From: UBA2377 sp964525935
GTDB lineage: Bacteria; Verrucomicrobiota; Verrucomicrobiia; Opitutales; Opitutaceae
Assembly: GCA_964525935.1 (NCBI GenBank)
Contig: CAZGJZ010000008.1
Location: forward strand, 186,001 to 250,000
Direction: 5' to 3'
DNA: 64,000 nucleotides
In this document: positions 1 to 9,190 of the stretch, piece by piece
Layout of the letters: every line of letters begins with the position of its first letter
How positions within the stretch are numbered: the stretch's first letter is position 1
The notes under the pieces: generated by a model
Databases searched by the model: none
Seen by the model: only the letters and a program-made list of their open reading frames with translations
Told to the model about the DNA's origin: nothing
Translations under genes and position numbers: made by a program

Positions 1-1
1 C

Positions 2-1648
2 CCGCGTGACCCCGCGAAGGCCGAGGCCCTCTTCAAGCGCCACCGCAACACCGAGTTTATCTGTTATCTCGGCAGCATCGGTGAGTGCCCGCGTGAACCC
101 ATGAGCTACGCGCAAGTGCTCAAGTTCACCGAAGAACGGGCCGGGAAAAAAGACCCCGCCGCCCAATATTTCCTCGGCCTCCGCTACGCCTATGGCCAGG
201 GGTTGGCCGTCGACAAAAAGAAGGCCGAGCGCTGGTTCAAAAAATCCGCCGAAGCCAACCATGGCGGCGCGCTCTGCCAGCTTGGCCTGTCAGTCGAATT
301 TGGCCCGCCCTCCCCGGATGAGAAGGCTTATAAAAAACGACTCGCTACGGCGGCTGAATTCTATCGCAAGGGCGGTCTCGCCGGCAATGTCGATGCCATG
401 GCCAATTACGCGGCGATGCTGGCCGACGGTCGCGGCGTGCCAAAGGATACGGCCCAAGCCGAGGCGTATTACTTGAACTGCCTCGCACTGGACCCCAACC
501 ACGGCCGGGCGCATAACAATTTGGCATCCCTCTACACCGATAAACTGATCAAGGCCCTCGCTGCCCGGGACGACAAAGCCGCCGAACCGCTCCGCGCCCT
601 GATGTTACAACATCTGGAAGCCTCGCTCGCTCAGAAATTCGCCTATGCAGCGAACAACCTTGGCAAAATCTACTACGACGGAAAATTAGTGCAGCAGGAT
701 TACGGCAAAGCTTACGCCTATTTTGAGCAGGCCATCGAACTCGGCCTACCCCTGGTTCACTTTAGCTTGGGTTTTATGCACGAGGTGGGTCAGGGCATGC
801 CAGTAACCTACACTGAAGCGGCCTACCACTACCGCCTTGCCGCTCTCGAGGGCCATGAGGAATCGCTCCGACGGTTGATCCACTTTTACCTGACTGGCCG
901 CGGGGTTGCCCTCGACCTCGATCGCGCAGTCTTCTGGCTGCAATTGAAGGTGCAGCGGGGTGACATGGATGCCATTCGCACCATGTGCGATGTCCTATTC
1001 CTGAAAGGAGATTATGCCACGCTCATCCCCATTCTCCGTCGTATCCTCGATGAAGTTCGTGACCGCCGACTCGAGGGCTACGCCTACTATCGCATGAGCC
1101 TTTGCTACGCCGAGGGTTTGGGCGTCAAAGCCAACGCCAGACGCGCGGCCACCTACACCCAAAAAGCCATTGAATTTGGCAACGCCGACGCGATTTTCGA
1201 TCTCGGCGAAAAATCCCTCGCCGCCGGAAAGATTCCGGACGCCCTCAACTATATCAACGAAGCGTCCCGCGTTTCGACGCGTGCCATGTTCAAACTCGGG
1301 CAAATGTATTTGACGGGCGAAAACGTGCCGCAGAATCGCGCCAAAGGCTTGGCGCTAATCAAGCAAGCCGCCCAAGTAAATGGCCCTGGCGCCTTCCCGT
1401 TTATCGCCAATGTATCCTTTCCCAGAAAGGCAGCCGCCCTGCCCCTCGCTCAAGCCCTTTACTTTCTCGCCAACCTGACCGACGGCAACGAGCCCGACGC
1501 ACCTGCGCTTGAGGAAGCCATCGATTACACGCAGCAGGCCGAAAACCTCGGTTACGCCAAAGCCGCTGCACTGCGCGAAAAACTTGAACAGCGCCGCCCA
1601 AAACCCGACTCCGCCCCCGAAGAAACCACCCGCCCCCGCACCTCTTGA
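2..1648 (+). CDS. Sel1-repeat (TPR-like) protein, 5' part outside the window
   Basis: The frame is already open at base 2 and the residues before the first internal ATG (101) match the downstream paralogue, so the real start lies left of the window; 548 residues are visible. The protein is a string of Sel1-like repeats, recognisable by recurring A-x-Y-x-LG-x-x-Y-x-x-G-x-G and KA-x-x-W/Y-F-x-K/Q-A spacing. Such alpha-solenoids mediate protein-protein contacts; no catalytic residues are seen. Its C-terminal part aligns nearly end to end with the gene that follows 40 bases downstream, except for about 22 extra residues near residue 460 (bases ~1385-1450). It ends in a charged tail (KLEQRR, then Pro/Ser/Thr/Arg). 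The partner and process are unknown. Confidence 0.85.
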   Translation, partial: PRDPAKAEALFKRHRNTEFICYLGSIGECPREPMSYAQVLKFTEERAGKKDPAAQYFLGLRYAYGQGLAVDKKKAERWFKKSAEANHGGALCQLGLSVEFGPPSPDEKAYKKRLATAAEFYRKGGLAGNVDAMANYAAMLADGRGVPKDTAQAEAYYLNCLALDPNHGRAHNNLASLYTDKLIKALAARDDKAAEPLRALMLQHLEASLAQKFAYAANNLGKIYYDGKLVQQDYGKAYAYFEQAIELGLPLVHFSLGFMHEVGQGMPVTYTEAAYHYRLAALEGHEESLRRLIHFYLTGRGVALDLDRAVFWLQLKVQRGDMDAIRTMCDVLFLKGDYATLIPILRRILDEVRDRRLEGYAYYRMSLCYAEGLGVKANARRAATYTQKAIEFGNADAIFDLGEKSLAAGKIPDALNYINEASRVSTRAMFKLGQMYLTGENVPQNRAKGLALIKQAAQVNGPGAFPFIANVSFPRKAAALPLAQALYFLANLTDGNEPDAPALEEAIDYTQQAENLGYAKAAALREKLEQRRPKPDSAPEETTRPRTS

Positions 1649-1688
1649 GCCATCTTTACGACCGCTCCGACGAGGTCCTGCCACTCTC

Positions 1689-4478
1689 ATGTCATTTTCC
1701 CAAAAACTTACTCCCCCATTTCTGCGCCGGATTCTACTTGCTGGCACTTTTTCTCTCGCCCCGCTTCTCGCTTACGCGAGCGACCCTGTCGGGAAAGGTG
1801 AAGATGCGGATGATACCGATGAGATCATCGCCAATCCCACCGCCTCGAAATCCAACCCCCTGACGGAAAAATTCTGGGCCGCCGTCAAACTCCTGCAAAG
1901 CCGGCAACCGGCCGACGTCGCCTCTGGCCGCGCCGCCTTGGACGCGCTCGCTGCACAAGAATATCCGCACGCCCAATATCTCCTCGGCACCTGCCTGCTT
2001 TCAGGCTCTTACGGCTATAAAAAGGACTCCGGGAAAGCCGCTAACTACATCCGCCTCGCCGCCGAACGCGGCAACGCCTTCGCCATCGTCAGCCTCGGTG
2101 GCTGTTATGCGAGCGGCACCGGTGTCCGCAAGGACGAGGCAAAAGCCGCCACCTGGCTCGCGGCCGCTCTCGCTCCCTCCGCCGACTATAGCCAACCCGC
2201 GCCGCCCGCTTCGCCCGACCCCGGCGTCGCGTCCTCCGGCAGCAACGTGGCCGGCGCCCTCGGCTCCGATCCCGTCAACGAAGCCAAGGCCTCGGCCCAT
2301 TTTCTCCTCGGCCAGATCCTCGGTCGGAAAAAATCCTTCGCTGAGGCTCACGAGCACATGGTCGCCGCCGCCACCGCCGGCGTAGCAAGCCGTAGCGGGA
2401 TCTACCCCGCAGCCGTCCAGGCTGCTCTCAACTTCGCTTTCGGCCAGGGCACGGCCCGCGACCTCGCCAAGGCCAACGCCATGCTCGACCTGAGCCGCAA
2501 GCTCACCGCCCGCCTCGGCGTCAAACTCGTGCACAATTACGCCAATCTCAAAATCATCGACGAATTCGCCGTGGCCGACCTTGAGGAAAGCGTCGACGAA
2601 GCCGGCAACGCCGTGCAGCGCGCACTGCAGATGCATATCGCCAACGTGCTCGCGAACAAGAAATCGAAGGATTACAACCCCGCCGAAGCCGTCAAATGGT
2701 ATGACCTCGCCGCCACCAACAACCAGGCCTGGGCCATGGTCGAACTGGCCTTCATCCACGTCCGCGGCGACCTCGGAAAACCCGACCCCGCGCAGGCCTT
2801 CGCCTGGTTTGAAAAAGCCGGCAGCGGCGAAACGCCCAAGCACTACCTCGCCGCGGCCAACCTCGCCATTTGCTATGCCAACGGCTACGGCACCCCGCGC
2901 GACACCGCCAAGGCCGAGGCCCTGTTCAAGCAGCACCGGGACGTCGAATTTGTCTGTTATCTCGGCAGTATCGGCGAGTGCCCCCGCGCCCCCGTCAACT
3001 ACGACCAGATGTTCAAGCTCTTGGAACAACGGGCCAAAAAGAAGGACCCGCAGGCGCAATATTTCCTCGGTATGAGCTATGCCCGCGGCGACAATGGCAC
3101 GGTCGACTACGACAAGGCTGTCTCCTACTTCAAGAAAGCCGCGGCCAGCAATCACGGCGGCGCCCTGTGCGAACTCGGCGTCATTGCCGAATATGCGCCC
3201 ATCCTGATCGGCCGCCCGGCCGGGCCCGAGCCGCTCGAACAAGCCTACGATTACTACCGCCGAGGCAGCCTCGCCGGCAACGTGCAGGCCATGGCCAACT
3301 GCGCCAACATGCTGGCGACTGGCACCGGTGTGCGCGCTGATCCCGAGCAAGCCGAGCGGCTTTATCTCAAATGCTTGGAACTGAATCCGCGCCACGCCCA
3401 GGCGCACAACAACCTGGCCGGGCTCTACGCCACCAAGCTCGCCAACGCCGTCGAGGACAAGGATGTCGAAGCCGCCGAGCGCTTCAAAACTTTGGCGTTC
3501 GAACATCTCGAAGCCGCTCTCGCCGGAAAATACGCCTACGCCGCCCGCACACTCGGCCGCATCTATTTCGACGGCACCCTCGCACCCCGTGATTACGCCA
3601 AGGCCTATGGCTATTTTGAGCAAGCCGTGGAGTTCGGCCAGCCGGAGGCTCACTTCGACCTCGGTGTCATCCATCACCACGGCTTGGGCGTGCCCGTAAC
3701 CTACACCGAAGCCGCGTATCACTACCGCCTCGCCGCGCTCGAAGGCAATGACGAGGCCCTCCGCCGGCTGATCAATTTTTACCTCACCGGCCGCGGCGTT
3801 TCCCTCGACCTCGACCGCGCCATCTTCTGGCTTAATTTGAAACTCGACCGCGGCGACCTCGAGGTGCTGCCGGCCATCGGCGACATCCTCTACAAGAAAG
3901 GCGACTACGCCACCCTCATTCCGATCCTCCGTCGCATGATCAAACTGGATGCCAAGCCCAAGCTCGCCGGCTACGCTTATTACCGCCTGGGCCTGTGCTA
4001 CACCCACGGCCTGGGGGTAAAGGCCAACCTCAAGCGCGCCGCCACCTATGCCAGCGAGGCCGTCAAACGGGGCAACGGCGAAGCACTCTTCGAGACCGCC
4101 GAAAAACAATTCGCCGCGGGCAACACCGCCGCCGGTCTTGAAAGCCTGAAATTCGCCGCCACTTCCTCAAAGCGCGCCATGTTCAAGCTCGGCCAATGGT
4201 ATTTCCGCGGGGAAAACCTGCCGCAGGACAAGGACCAGGGACTGGACCTCATCAAAAACGCCGCGCTCAACAACGACACCAATGCCCTTTATTTCCTTGC
4301 CGAGCTCACCCTCCAGCAGGAGCCCGGCGCGCCAACCCTCGATCAAGCGATCGAACTGGCCGAACAGGCGGAAAAAATTGGCCACAGCAAAGCTGCCGCC
4401 TTGCTCGAAAAACTCGAACAACGACGCAAGGAACTCGATTCCTCCCCTGAGGAATCCTCCCGCGCCCGCTCCTCGTAG
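1689..4478 (+). CDS. Secreted Sel1-repeat protein, paralogue of the preceding gene
   Basis: A 929-residue protein. The ATG at 1689 is preferred over the further-upstream in-frame ATG at 1509 because it opens with a typical Sec signal peptide (basic FLRR, hydrophobic ILLAGTFSLAPLLAYA, Ala-x-Ala-like cleavage around residue 30) and because 1509 would overlap the previous gene by 140 bases. The mature part is almost entirely Sel1-like repeats, in two blocks joined by a segment with a Cys-containing YLGSIGECPR motif that is also found at the very start of the partial paralogue. It probably acts in the periplasm or outside the cell as a scaffold; the substrate is unknown. Tandem duplication with the upstream gene is clear from the shared C-terminal half. 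Confidence 0.9.
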   Translation: MSFSQKLTPPFLRRILLAGTFSLAPLLAYASDPVGKGEDADDTDEIIANPTASKSNPLTEKFWAAVKLLQSRQPADVASGRAALDALAAQEYPHAQYLLGTCLLSGSYGYKKDSGKAANYIRLAAERGNAFAIVSLGGCYASGTGVRKDEAKAATWLAAALAPSADYSQPAPPASPDPGVASSGSNVAGALGSDPVNEAKASAHFLLGQILGRKKSFAEAHEHMVAAATAGVASRSGIYPAAVQAALNFAFGQGTARDLAKANAMLDLSRKLTARLGVKLVHNYANLKIIDEFAVADLEESVDEAGNAVQRALQMHIANVLANKKSKDYNPAEAVKWYDLAATNNQAWAMVELAFIHVRGDLGKPDPAQAFAWFEKAGSGETPKHYLAAANLAICYANGYGTPRDTAKAEALFKQHRDVEFVCYLGSIGECPRAPVNYDQMFKLLEQRAKKKDPQAQYFLGMSYARGDNGTVDYDKAVSYFKKAAASNHGGALCELGVIAEYAPILIGRPAGPEPLEQAYDYYRRGSLAGNVQAMANCANMLATGTGVRADPEQAERLYLKCLELNPRHAQAHNNLAGLYATKLANAVEDKDVEAAERFKTLAFEHLEAALAGKYAYAARTLGRIYFDGTLAPRDYAKAYGYFEQAVEFGQPEAHFDLGVIHHHGLGVPVTYTEAAYHYRLAALEGNDEALRRLINFYLTGRGVSLDLDRAIFWLNLKLDRGDLEVLPAIGDILYKKGDYATLIPILRRMIKLDAKPKLAGYAYYRLGLCYTHGLGVKANLKRAATYASEAVKRGNGEALFETAEKQFAAGNTAAGLESLKFAATSSKRAMFKLGQWYFRGENLPQDKDQGLDLIKNAALNNDTNALYFLAELTLQQEPGAPTLDQAIELAEQAEKIGHSKAAALLEKLEQRRKELDSSPEESSRARSS

Positions 4479-4501
4479 TGGACCGTTCGCGTCGCCCCGT
4501 T

Positions 4502-4541
4502 GTGAATAACCAGTGAGCCAGACTGCTCCCAAGTTATTCAC
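4502..4541. repeat. Perfect 9-bp inverted repeat with nested hairpin
   Basis: GTGAATAAC (4502-4510) is followed by its exact reverse complement GTTATTCAC (4533-4541). Inside the loop CAGT (4511-4514) can pair with ACTG (4521-4524). It starts 24 bases after the Sel1 gene stop. There is no T-run, so it is not a classic intrinsic terminator; it could be an mRNA 3' stability hairpin or a protein-binding palindrome. Confidence 0.6.
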
Positions 4542-4671
4542 CGCTTTGCGCGGTGCAGCGAATGTGAAGAACAACGCCTTTTCTTTCCGCCCGCACCTTT
4601 TCAATCTCAACTCGTTCCTTGATAGAACAGCCGCAGCACAGTGACCTGAAACGGTTTGTTGTGAGCACGGC

Positions 4672-4680
4672 TGGGATAAT
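4672..4680 (+). promoter_or_regulatory. Possible extended -10 promoter of the structured RNA
   Basis: TGGGATAAT combines a TG-N extension with a -10-like hexamer GATAAT (4675-4680). Transcription would start near 4687, just before the first hairpin of the putative RNA. The nearest -35-like TTGTTG (4656-4661) is only 13 bases away, so the call rests on the extended -10 alone. Confidence 0.3.
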
Positions 4681-4686
4681 CCCGGG

Positions 4687-5478
4687 CGACCGGGGAAAGG
4701 GGGGTGGCAGCTGGTGCCGCTCTCCCCTCTCGTGCGGCAACGTGCGATGCAGGCAGATATCACCAGTTCCTCTGGACGGTGTCGTGACCGTTCCAGTCTA
4801 GCACGAAATAGGAGCTGAGCGGCGAGGCGCGATTAGAAACCGCGACCGAGTCGAGTCAGGCCGGCGGCAAGTTTCGAACCACCGGCCGACGCAGTTACCC
4901 AGAGGGTTACGGTTGCTACTGCGCAGATCAGAACGCAGTCGCGATTCCCGGCGGGACGACCCCGCCAAAAGGCCCGGCTGTGCAAACCGCGGGGCGCGCA
5001 AGGGAATCACGGCCGCGGGGAGTGAGCGGGCCAGGCAAAGCCCGTCAACCTCCTCATAGGGCGGGGCGAAAAACGCCTCACCCTGCTGCAAATCGAACGC
5101 AACCTGAGAGCTAAGAGGTCAGACCCGTAACGCAGGGCCAACGGCCGGCTAACCGCCGGCGCCGTCCCTGCGGTCACGGTGCCGACGCGCAGAAATCGAC
5201 GGATTGCAGGCGTGTCTGCACCCCGTCCGGCGAGTGGTTTCCGGCAGGAAACGACCGAACCGGGCGTAGAGGCCTCACTCGAAAGATCCCAGCCGGCAAC
5301 GACCGGGACGGTCCCGCTATGAGACCGAGATCAACGCATGCCGTGTTGAGTAGCGTCGGGGAGCACACAACCCGCGAAAGCGAGGGTGCCAAATGTTGTG
5401 CCGCAGGGAAAGAGCGCGTGGCGAACGCCCACCCCCACTTTGAACCCGGGACCGCAAGGTCCCGGGTTCTTTGTTTTT
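4687..5478 (+). ncRNA. Large structured non-coding RNA candidate, family not recognised
   Basis: Between the Sel1 gene and the hydrolase lie about 1,050 bases with no convincing reading frame on either strand. From about 4681 to 5478 the plus strand is packed with perfect or near-perfect hairpins: CCCGG/CCGGG with a GCGA loop (4681-4694), GGCCGG/CCGGCC (4859-4887), CGCAGT/ACTGCG (4890-4922), GGCGGG/CCCGCC (4950-4966), GGCCCG/CGGGCC (4971-5032) enclosing CCGCGG/CCGCGG (4987-5018), GGCG/CGCC (5065-5077), CGCAGGG/CCCTGCG (5131-5172), GACGG/CCGTC enclosing GCAG/CTGC (5198-5227), GTTTCC/GGAAAC (5237-5252) and CACAAC/GTTGTG (5366-5400). It ends in a textbook terminator at 5442-5478. I looked for RNase P, tmRNA, SRP and 6S signature sequences and found none. 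The 5' end is uncertain. Confidence 0.6.
5442..5478 (+). terminator. Strong intrinsic terminator of the structured RNA
   Basis: A perfect 12-bp stem, GAACCCGGGACC (5442-5453) with GGTCCCGGGTTC (5458-5469), capped by a GCAA tetraloop and followed directly by TTTGTTTTT. It lies upstream of the hydrolase start at 5527, so the RNA ends here rather than serving simply as the leader of that gene, unless read-through occurs. Confidence 0.9.
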
Positions 5479-5526
5479 CCAAAGGTCCGCTTGCTCCCCG
5501 CCACCGCCCCCGCTTCCCTCGCCGTG

Positions 5527-6342
5527 ATGTCCACCCCTCATCTCCTCTGGCCGCAAGGCGCGCCCGGCGCCCTCGGCAACCGTCCCGTCGATATCCCCGC
5601 CCTCACACCTTTTTATCCCGTTCCCGCCAAACGCACCGGCGCCAGCATGATCGTCTTTCCCGGCGGCGGTTACTATTTTCTCTATCCGCCCGAGGGCGAA
5701 GGTTACGCCCGCTGGCTCGCCGGCCAAGGCATCACCGCCTACGTGCTCAACTACCGCGTCGGTCCCGACGGCTACCGCCATCCCGCCATGCTGCACGACG
5801 CCGCCCGCGCCGTGCGCCTCGCCCGCCACCTCGCGCGCAACACCCCAGGTCTCGACCCCGCGCGCATCGGGGTCATCGGCTCCTCTGCCGGCGGCCATCT
5901 TGGCGCCACCATCATGACAAAATGGGACGCCGGCCAGCCCGGCGCCGCCGATCCCATCGAACGCGAAAGCTCGCGGCCCGACGCCGGCATTCTCTGCTAC
6001 CCCGTCATCACGCTGCAGGAGCCGCACGCGCACCTCGGCTCGCGCGATAATCTCCTGGGTTTGAACGCTCCACCCGCACTCGCCGCCGAACTCTCAGCCG
6101 ATCTCCACGTCACGCCGCAAACTCCGCCCGCGTTTCTCTGGCACACGGTCGCCGATGCCACCGTGCCTGTGGAAAACTCCCTCCTCTTCGCCGCCGCCCT
6201 GCGCCGCGCCGGTGTGTCCTTCGCGCTCAGCATCTACGCCAACGGCGAACATGGTCTCGGCCTCGGCACTCCGGAAAAACCCGCCCCGCCGTGGACCGCC
6301 GACTGCCTCCACTGGCTGCGCGAACAGAAATTCGTGCGGTAA
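5527..6342 (+). CDS. Alpha/beta hydrolase, esterase/acetylxylan-esterase-like
   Basis: A 271-residue alpha/beta hydrolase of the BD-FAE/acetyl-esterase type. The features are: an oxyanion-hole FPGGGYY motif at residues ~44-50 (the HGGG-like site), the nucleophile elbow GSSAGG at 118-123 (second Ser), an acidic residue in VADATVPVEN around 209, and a catalytic His in GEHGLGL around 242. No signal peptide is evident from this start, so it is probably cytoplasmic and may de-esterify imported sugars or small esters. The ATG at 5527 is chosen because the frame upstream (from 5386) runs through the terminator of the structured RNA. It ends 5 bases before the convergent RDD gene. Confidence 0.8.
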   Translation: MSTPHLLWPQGAPGALGNRPVDIPALTPFYPVPAKRTGASMIVFPGGGYYFLYPPEGEGYARWLAGQGITAYVLNYRVGPDGYRHPAMLHDAARAVRLARHLARNTPGLDPARIGVIGSSAGGHLGATIMTKWDAGQPGAADPIERESSRPDAGILCYPVITLQEPHAHLGSRDNLLGLNAPPALAAELSADLHVTPQTPPAFLWHTVADATVPVENSLLFAAALRRAGVSFALSIYANGEHGLGLGTPEKPAPPWTADCLHWLREQKFVR

Positions 6343-6347
6343 CGCAA

Positions 6348-7178
6348 TCAGCCGCCAAGGCTGCCCGTCGTGTTGACCACGACCGTCCCCGCGATGCGGT
6401 CCTCCACCGTTTGGCGATTCGGCTCCCACAGCAGTTTGAGAAAGCCGATCATCCCCATCGCGATACCAGCAATGTAGCCGCCATGGCGGATAAAGGCATC
6501 GAAGAACGTGAGCGCACTGCCGTTGATCTTCACGGCCTGCGTGCGCAGTAGAAATTTCCCCAACGTGCGTCCCTGCCAGAGCCCGGCCAGCAGCGTGAAA
6601 TAAATCCCCGACCAGCCAAAGGTGACGCCCAGCGCCCCGCTCAGCGCCCGCGCGCGGTGTAGCCACGATACCCCCGCGGCTTGCTGCTCGGCATATTCCT
6701 GCTTCAGGGCGTCCACTTGGTCCTGCAATTCCTCCGTCGCCCTGCGCAGGTCGGCATAGGACGCATTCGCAGGCACGAACACGGTCTCCTTCAACGCCGC
6801 ACTCGGCGCCTGCCCGGTCAGTGCCTCAAGGCGCAACCCCGACGAGCGCAGCAACGAGCTGTGACCGATCGCCAGCACCGCCAACCCGATCACGCCCACC
6901 CCCAACCCGCGGCAAATCCACCGAAACACCTTTAACGCCAGCGGCGCCTGCGAGTTATTCCCCAGGAGCACGATCAGCAGTGCCCCGGTGCCAAGTGCCA
7001 AAAACGGTTTCGCGAGCAGCGAGAGCAGCCCCACGACCACCACATCCACCGCCATGGCCGCGAACCGCCGCCACGGTTCAGCCAGTGGTCGGCCCAAAAC
7101 AGCCGGAGCCACCGCAAGTGCCTCTGGGGCAACCATGCGTCCGATGGGTTTGGCCGGGCCGGGGGACTCGGAAGACAT
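6348..7178 (-). CDS. RDD family membrane protein
   Basis: A 276-residue integral membrane protein with the RDD pattern: an N-terminal RRFAAMAVDVVVVGLL segment whose Arg and Asp lie in the first membrane helix, further hydrophobic helices, and a C-terminal GRTLGKFLLRTQAV followed by an RQTVEDRIAGT motif that contains the third family residue. Between the helices is a soluble, probably coiled-coil insertion (about residues 145-180, rich in Glu, Gln and Leu). RDD proteins are poorly characterised; some are proposed ion or Na+/H+ transport proteins. The ATG at 7178 is chosen; an in-frame ATG at 7235 would add 19 residues without hydrophobic character. It is divergent from typA. Confidence 0.7.
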   Translation of the reverse strand: MSSESPGPAKPIGRMVAPEALAVAPAVLGRPLAEPWRRFAAMAVDVVVVGLLSLLAKPFLALGTGALLIVLLGNNSQAPLALKVFRWICRGLGVGVIGLAVLAIGHSSLLRSSGLRLEALTGQAPSAALKETVFVPANASYADLRRATEELQDQVDALKQEYAEQQAAGVSWLHRARALSGALGVTFGWSGIYFTLLAGLWQGRTLGKFLLRTQAVKINGSALTFFDAFIRHGGYIAGIAMGMIGFLKLLWEPNRQTVEDRIAGTVVVNTTGSLGG

Positions 7179-7350
7179 GCCGCTAGGGAGCCCATCGGCC
7201 GCGGCGGCGCAAGTTCCTTCCTTGCCACGCTCCACCGTTCCCCTCCCACCTCGATTTACTAGGACACGACCTCACTGCCTTCGGCCTTGCATTCCGGCAA
7301 CCCGCTCTGCACTTTCTTCCTCTTTTTCAACCGCCAGAACGCTCCGCGCC

Positions 7351-9165
7351 ATGAACCAGACCATCCGTAACATCGCCATTATTGCCCACGTCGACCATGG
7401 GAAAACCACCCTCGTTGACCAGTTGCTCAAGGAGGGTGGTGTATATCGAGCCAACCAGCAGGTCACAGAGCGCGCCATGGATTCCATGGACCTCGAAAGG
7501 GAAAAGGGCATCACCATCAAGGCCAAGAACACGTCCGTTCACTGGCAGGGTAAGATCGTCAACATTCTCGACACCCCCGGCCACGCCGACTTCGGCGGCG
7601 AAGTCGAACGTGCCCTCCGCATGGTCGACGGCGTGCTCCTCGTCATCGACGCCTACGACGGCCCCCAGGCCCAGACTCGTTTCGTGCTCCGCAAGGCCCT
7701 CGCCCACGGCCTCAAGGTCGTCATCGTCATCAACAAGATCGACCGCGACAACGCCGAGCCCGCCAAGATGTATGACAAGGTGCTCGAGCTCCTCATGGAG
7801 CTCAACGCCAACGACGAGCAGTTCGACGCTCCCGTCGTCTATGGTTCCGGCCGCGACGGCTACATGATGTATAAGCTAGGCGACGAGAAGAAGGACATGA
7901 CGCCTCTCTTCCAGACCATCGTTGACCACATCCCGCCGCCATTCGCCAAGCCCGCGGACCCGTTCCACATGCTCGTCTCCAACATCGATTGGAGCGACTA
8001 CGTCGGCCGTATCGCCGTCGGCAAGATCCTCGGCGGCACCGCCAAGGTCGGCGATCCCGTCTTCGTCATCCGCCACGCCGACCACAAGCGCATCCGCGCC
8101 AAGATCACCAAGGTCTTCGAGTTCACCGGCCTCGGCCAGCGCGAGGTCGAGTCCGCCGTCGCCGGCAACATTGTCGGTATCTCCGGTTTTGAAGACGTCG
8201 ACATCGGCGACACCCTCCACGCCGAGGAAGCCGGCCACGCCCTCCCCTTCACCCAGATCGACCCGCCCACCCTCGAGATGCAGTTCTGCGTCAACGACGG
8301 CCCGCTCGTCGGTCAGGAAGGCAAGCTCGTCACCTCGCGCCAACTCCGCGAGCGCCTGATGCGCGAGTTGAAGACCAACGTCTCGATCCACATCGAAGAC
8401 TCCGACAAAGCCGGCATCTTCAACGTCCGCGCCCGCGGCGCCATGCAGGTGGCCGTCCTCGTTGAGACCATGCGTCGCGAAGGTTTCGAGCTCCTCGTCT
8501 CCCGCCCGACCGTGATCGAGAAGATCGTCGATGGCCAGCGCCAGGAGCCCTACGAGACCGTCTGGGTCGAAGTTCCCGACGAGTGCGTCGGCTCCGTCAT
8601 GCAGAACCTTGCCAACCGCAAGGGCCAGCTGACCAACATGGAGAAGCTCCCGCACTCCACGATGATCGAGGCCACCATCACCACGCGCGGTCTCATCGGC
8701 ATGGAAATCGACGTCGTCAACGCCACCTCCGGCCGCGGCGTTACCTCGCACTTGTTCAAGGAATACGGCCCCTACGCCGGCGAAGTCCTCACCCGCATCA
8801 CCGGCACGCTCATCGCGACCGAGGCGGGCGAGACCACGACCTACGCCCTCCTCATGGTGCAGGAACGCGGCAAGCTCTTCGTCGGTCCCGGCGAACAGGT
8901 TTACGAAGGCATGATCGTCGGCGAAAATCCCCGCAACGAAGACATCGCCTGTAACGCCGTCCGCGAAAAAGCCCTGACGAACTTCCGCTCGCAAGGCTCC
9001 GGTGTCGCCACCGGTCTCACGCCTGCCGCGAAGCTCTCGCTCGAGCGCTCCATCGAATACATCGCCGCTGACGAACTCCTCGAGGTCACCCCGAAGAGCC
9101 TGCGTCTCCGCAAGCGCATTCTGAACAACGGTGCCCGCCAGAAGGCCGCCAAGGCCGGCAAGTAA
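7351..9165 (+). CDS. typA: Ribosome-associated translational GTPase TypA/BipA
   Basis: A 604-residue protein, the normal length for BipA. The GTPase domain shows G1 AHVDHGKTT (12-20), the switch I region with EREKGITI, G3 DTPGH (74-78) and G4 NKID (128-131), followed by EF-G-like domains II, III and V and the BipA-specific C-terminal domain with SLERSIEYIA and TPKSLRLRKR. It binds the 70S ribosome and is involved in ribosome assembly and stress adaptation. The ATG at 7351 gives MNQTIRNIAIIAHVDHGK, which fits the family exactly; the frame is open further upstream to 6988 but that part overlaps the divergent RDD gene. A terminator follows at 9191. Confidence 0.97.
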   Translation: MNQTIRNIAIIAHVDHGKTTLVDQLLKEGGVYRANQQVTERAMDSMDLEREKGITIKAKNTSVHWQGKIVNILDTPGHADFGGEVERALRMVDGVLLVIDAYDGPQAQTRFVLRKALAHGLKVVIVINKIDRDNAEPAKMYDKVLELLMELNANDEQFDAPVVYGSGRDGYMMYKLGDEKKDMTPLFQTIVDHIPPPFAKPADPFHMLVSNIDWSDYVGRIAVGKILGGTAKVGDPVFVIRHADHKRIRAKITKVFEFTGLGQREVESAVAGNIVGISGFEDVDIGDTLHAEEAGHALPFTQIDPPTLEMQFCVNDGPLVGQEGKLVTSRQLRERLMRELKTNVSIHIEDSDKAGIFNVRARGAMQVAVLVETMRREGFELLVSRPTVIEKIVDGQRQEPYETVWVEVPDECVGSVMQNLANRKGQLTNMEKLPHSTMIEATITTRGLIGMEIDVVNATSGRGVTSHLFKEYGPYAGEVLTRITGTLIATEAGETTTYALLMVQERGKLFVGPGEQVYEGMIVGENPRNEDIACNAVREKALTNFRSQGSGVATGLTPAAKLSLERSIEYIAADELLEVTPKSLRLRKRILNNGARQKAAKAGK

Positions 9166-9190
9166 TAGTTCAGCCGTTCTGCCTCTCCTC

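Noticed and set aside
1509..1688. Upstream extension of the second Sel1 gene to the ATG at 1509
   Set aside because: It overlaps the preceding gene and would place a signal peptide 60 residues inside the protein.
2001..4109. 702-codon open frame on the minus strand inside the Sel1 gene
   Set aside because: It is the mirror of the real gene's GC-rich third codon positions; its product is a low-complexity Gly/Val/Ala/Glu string with no motif.
4480..5530. RNase P RNA, tmRNA, SRP RNA or 6S RNA as identity of the structured region
   Set aside because: I found no GAGGAAAGTCC-type core, no tRNA-like end with TTCGA plus a tag ending in Ala-Leu-Ala-Ala, and no SRP loop sequence; the length is also too great.
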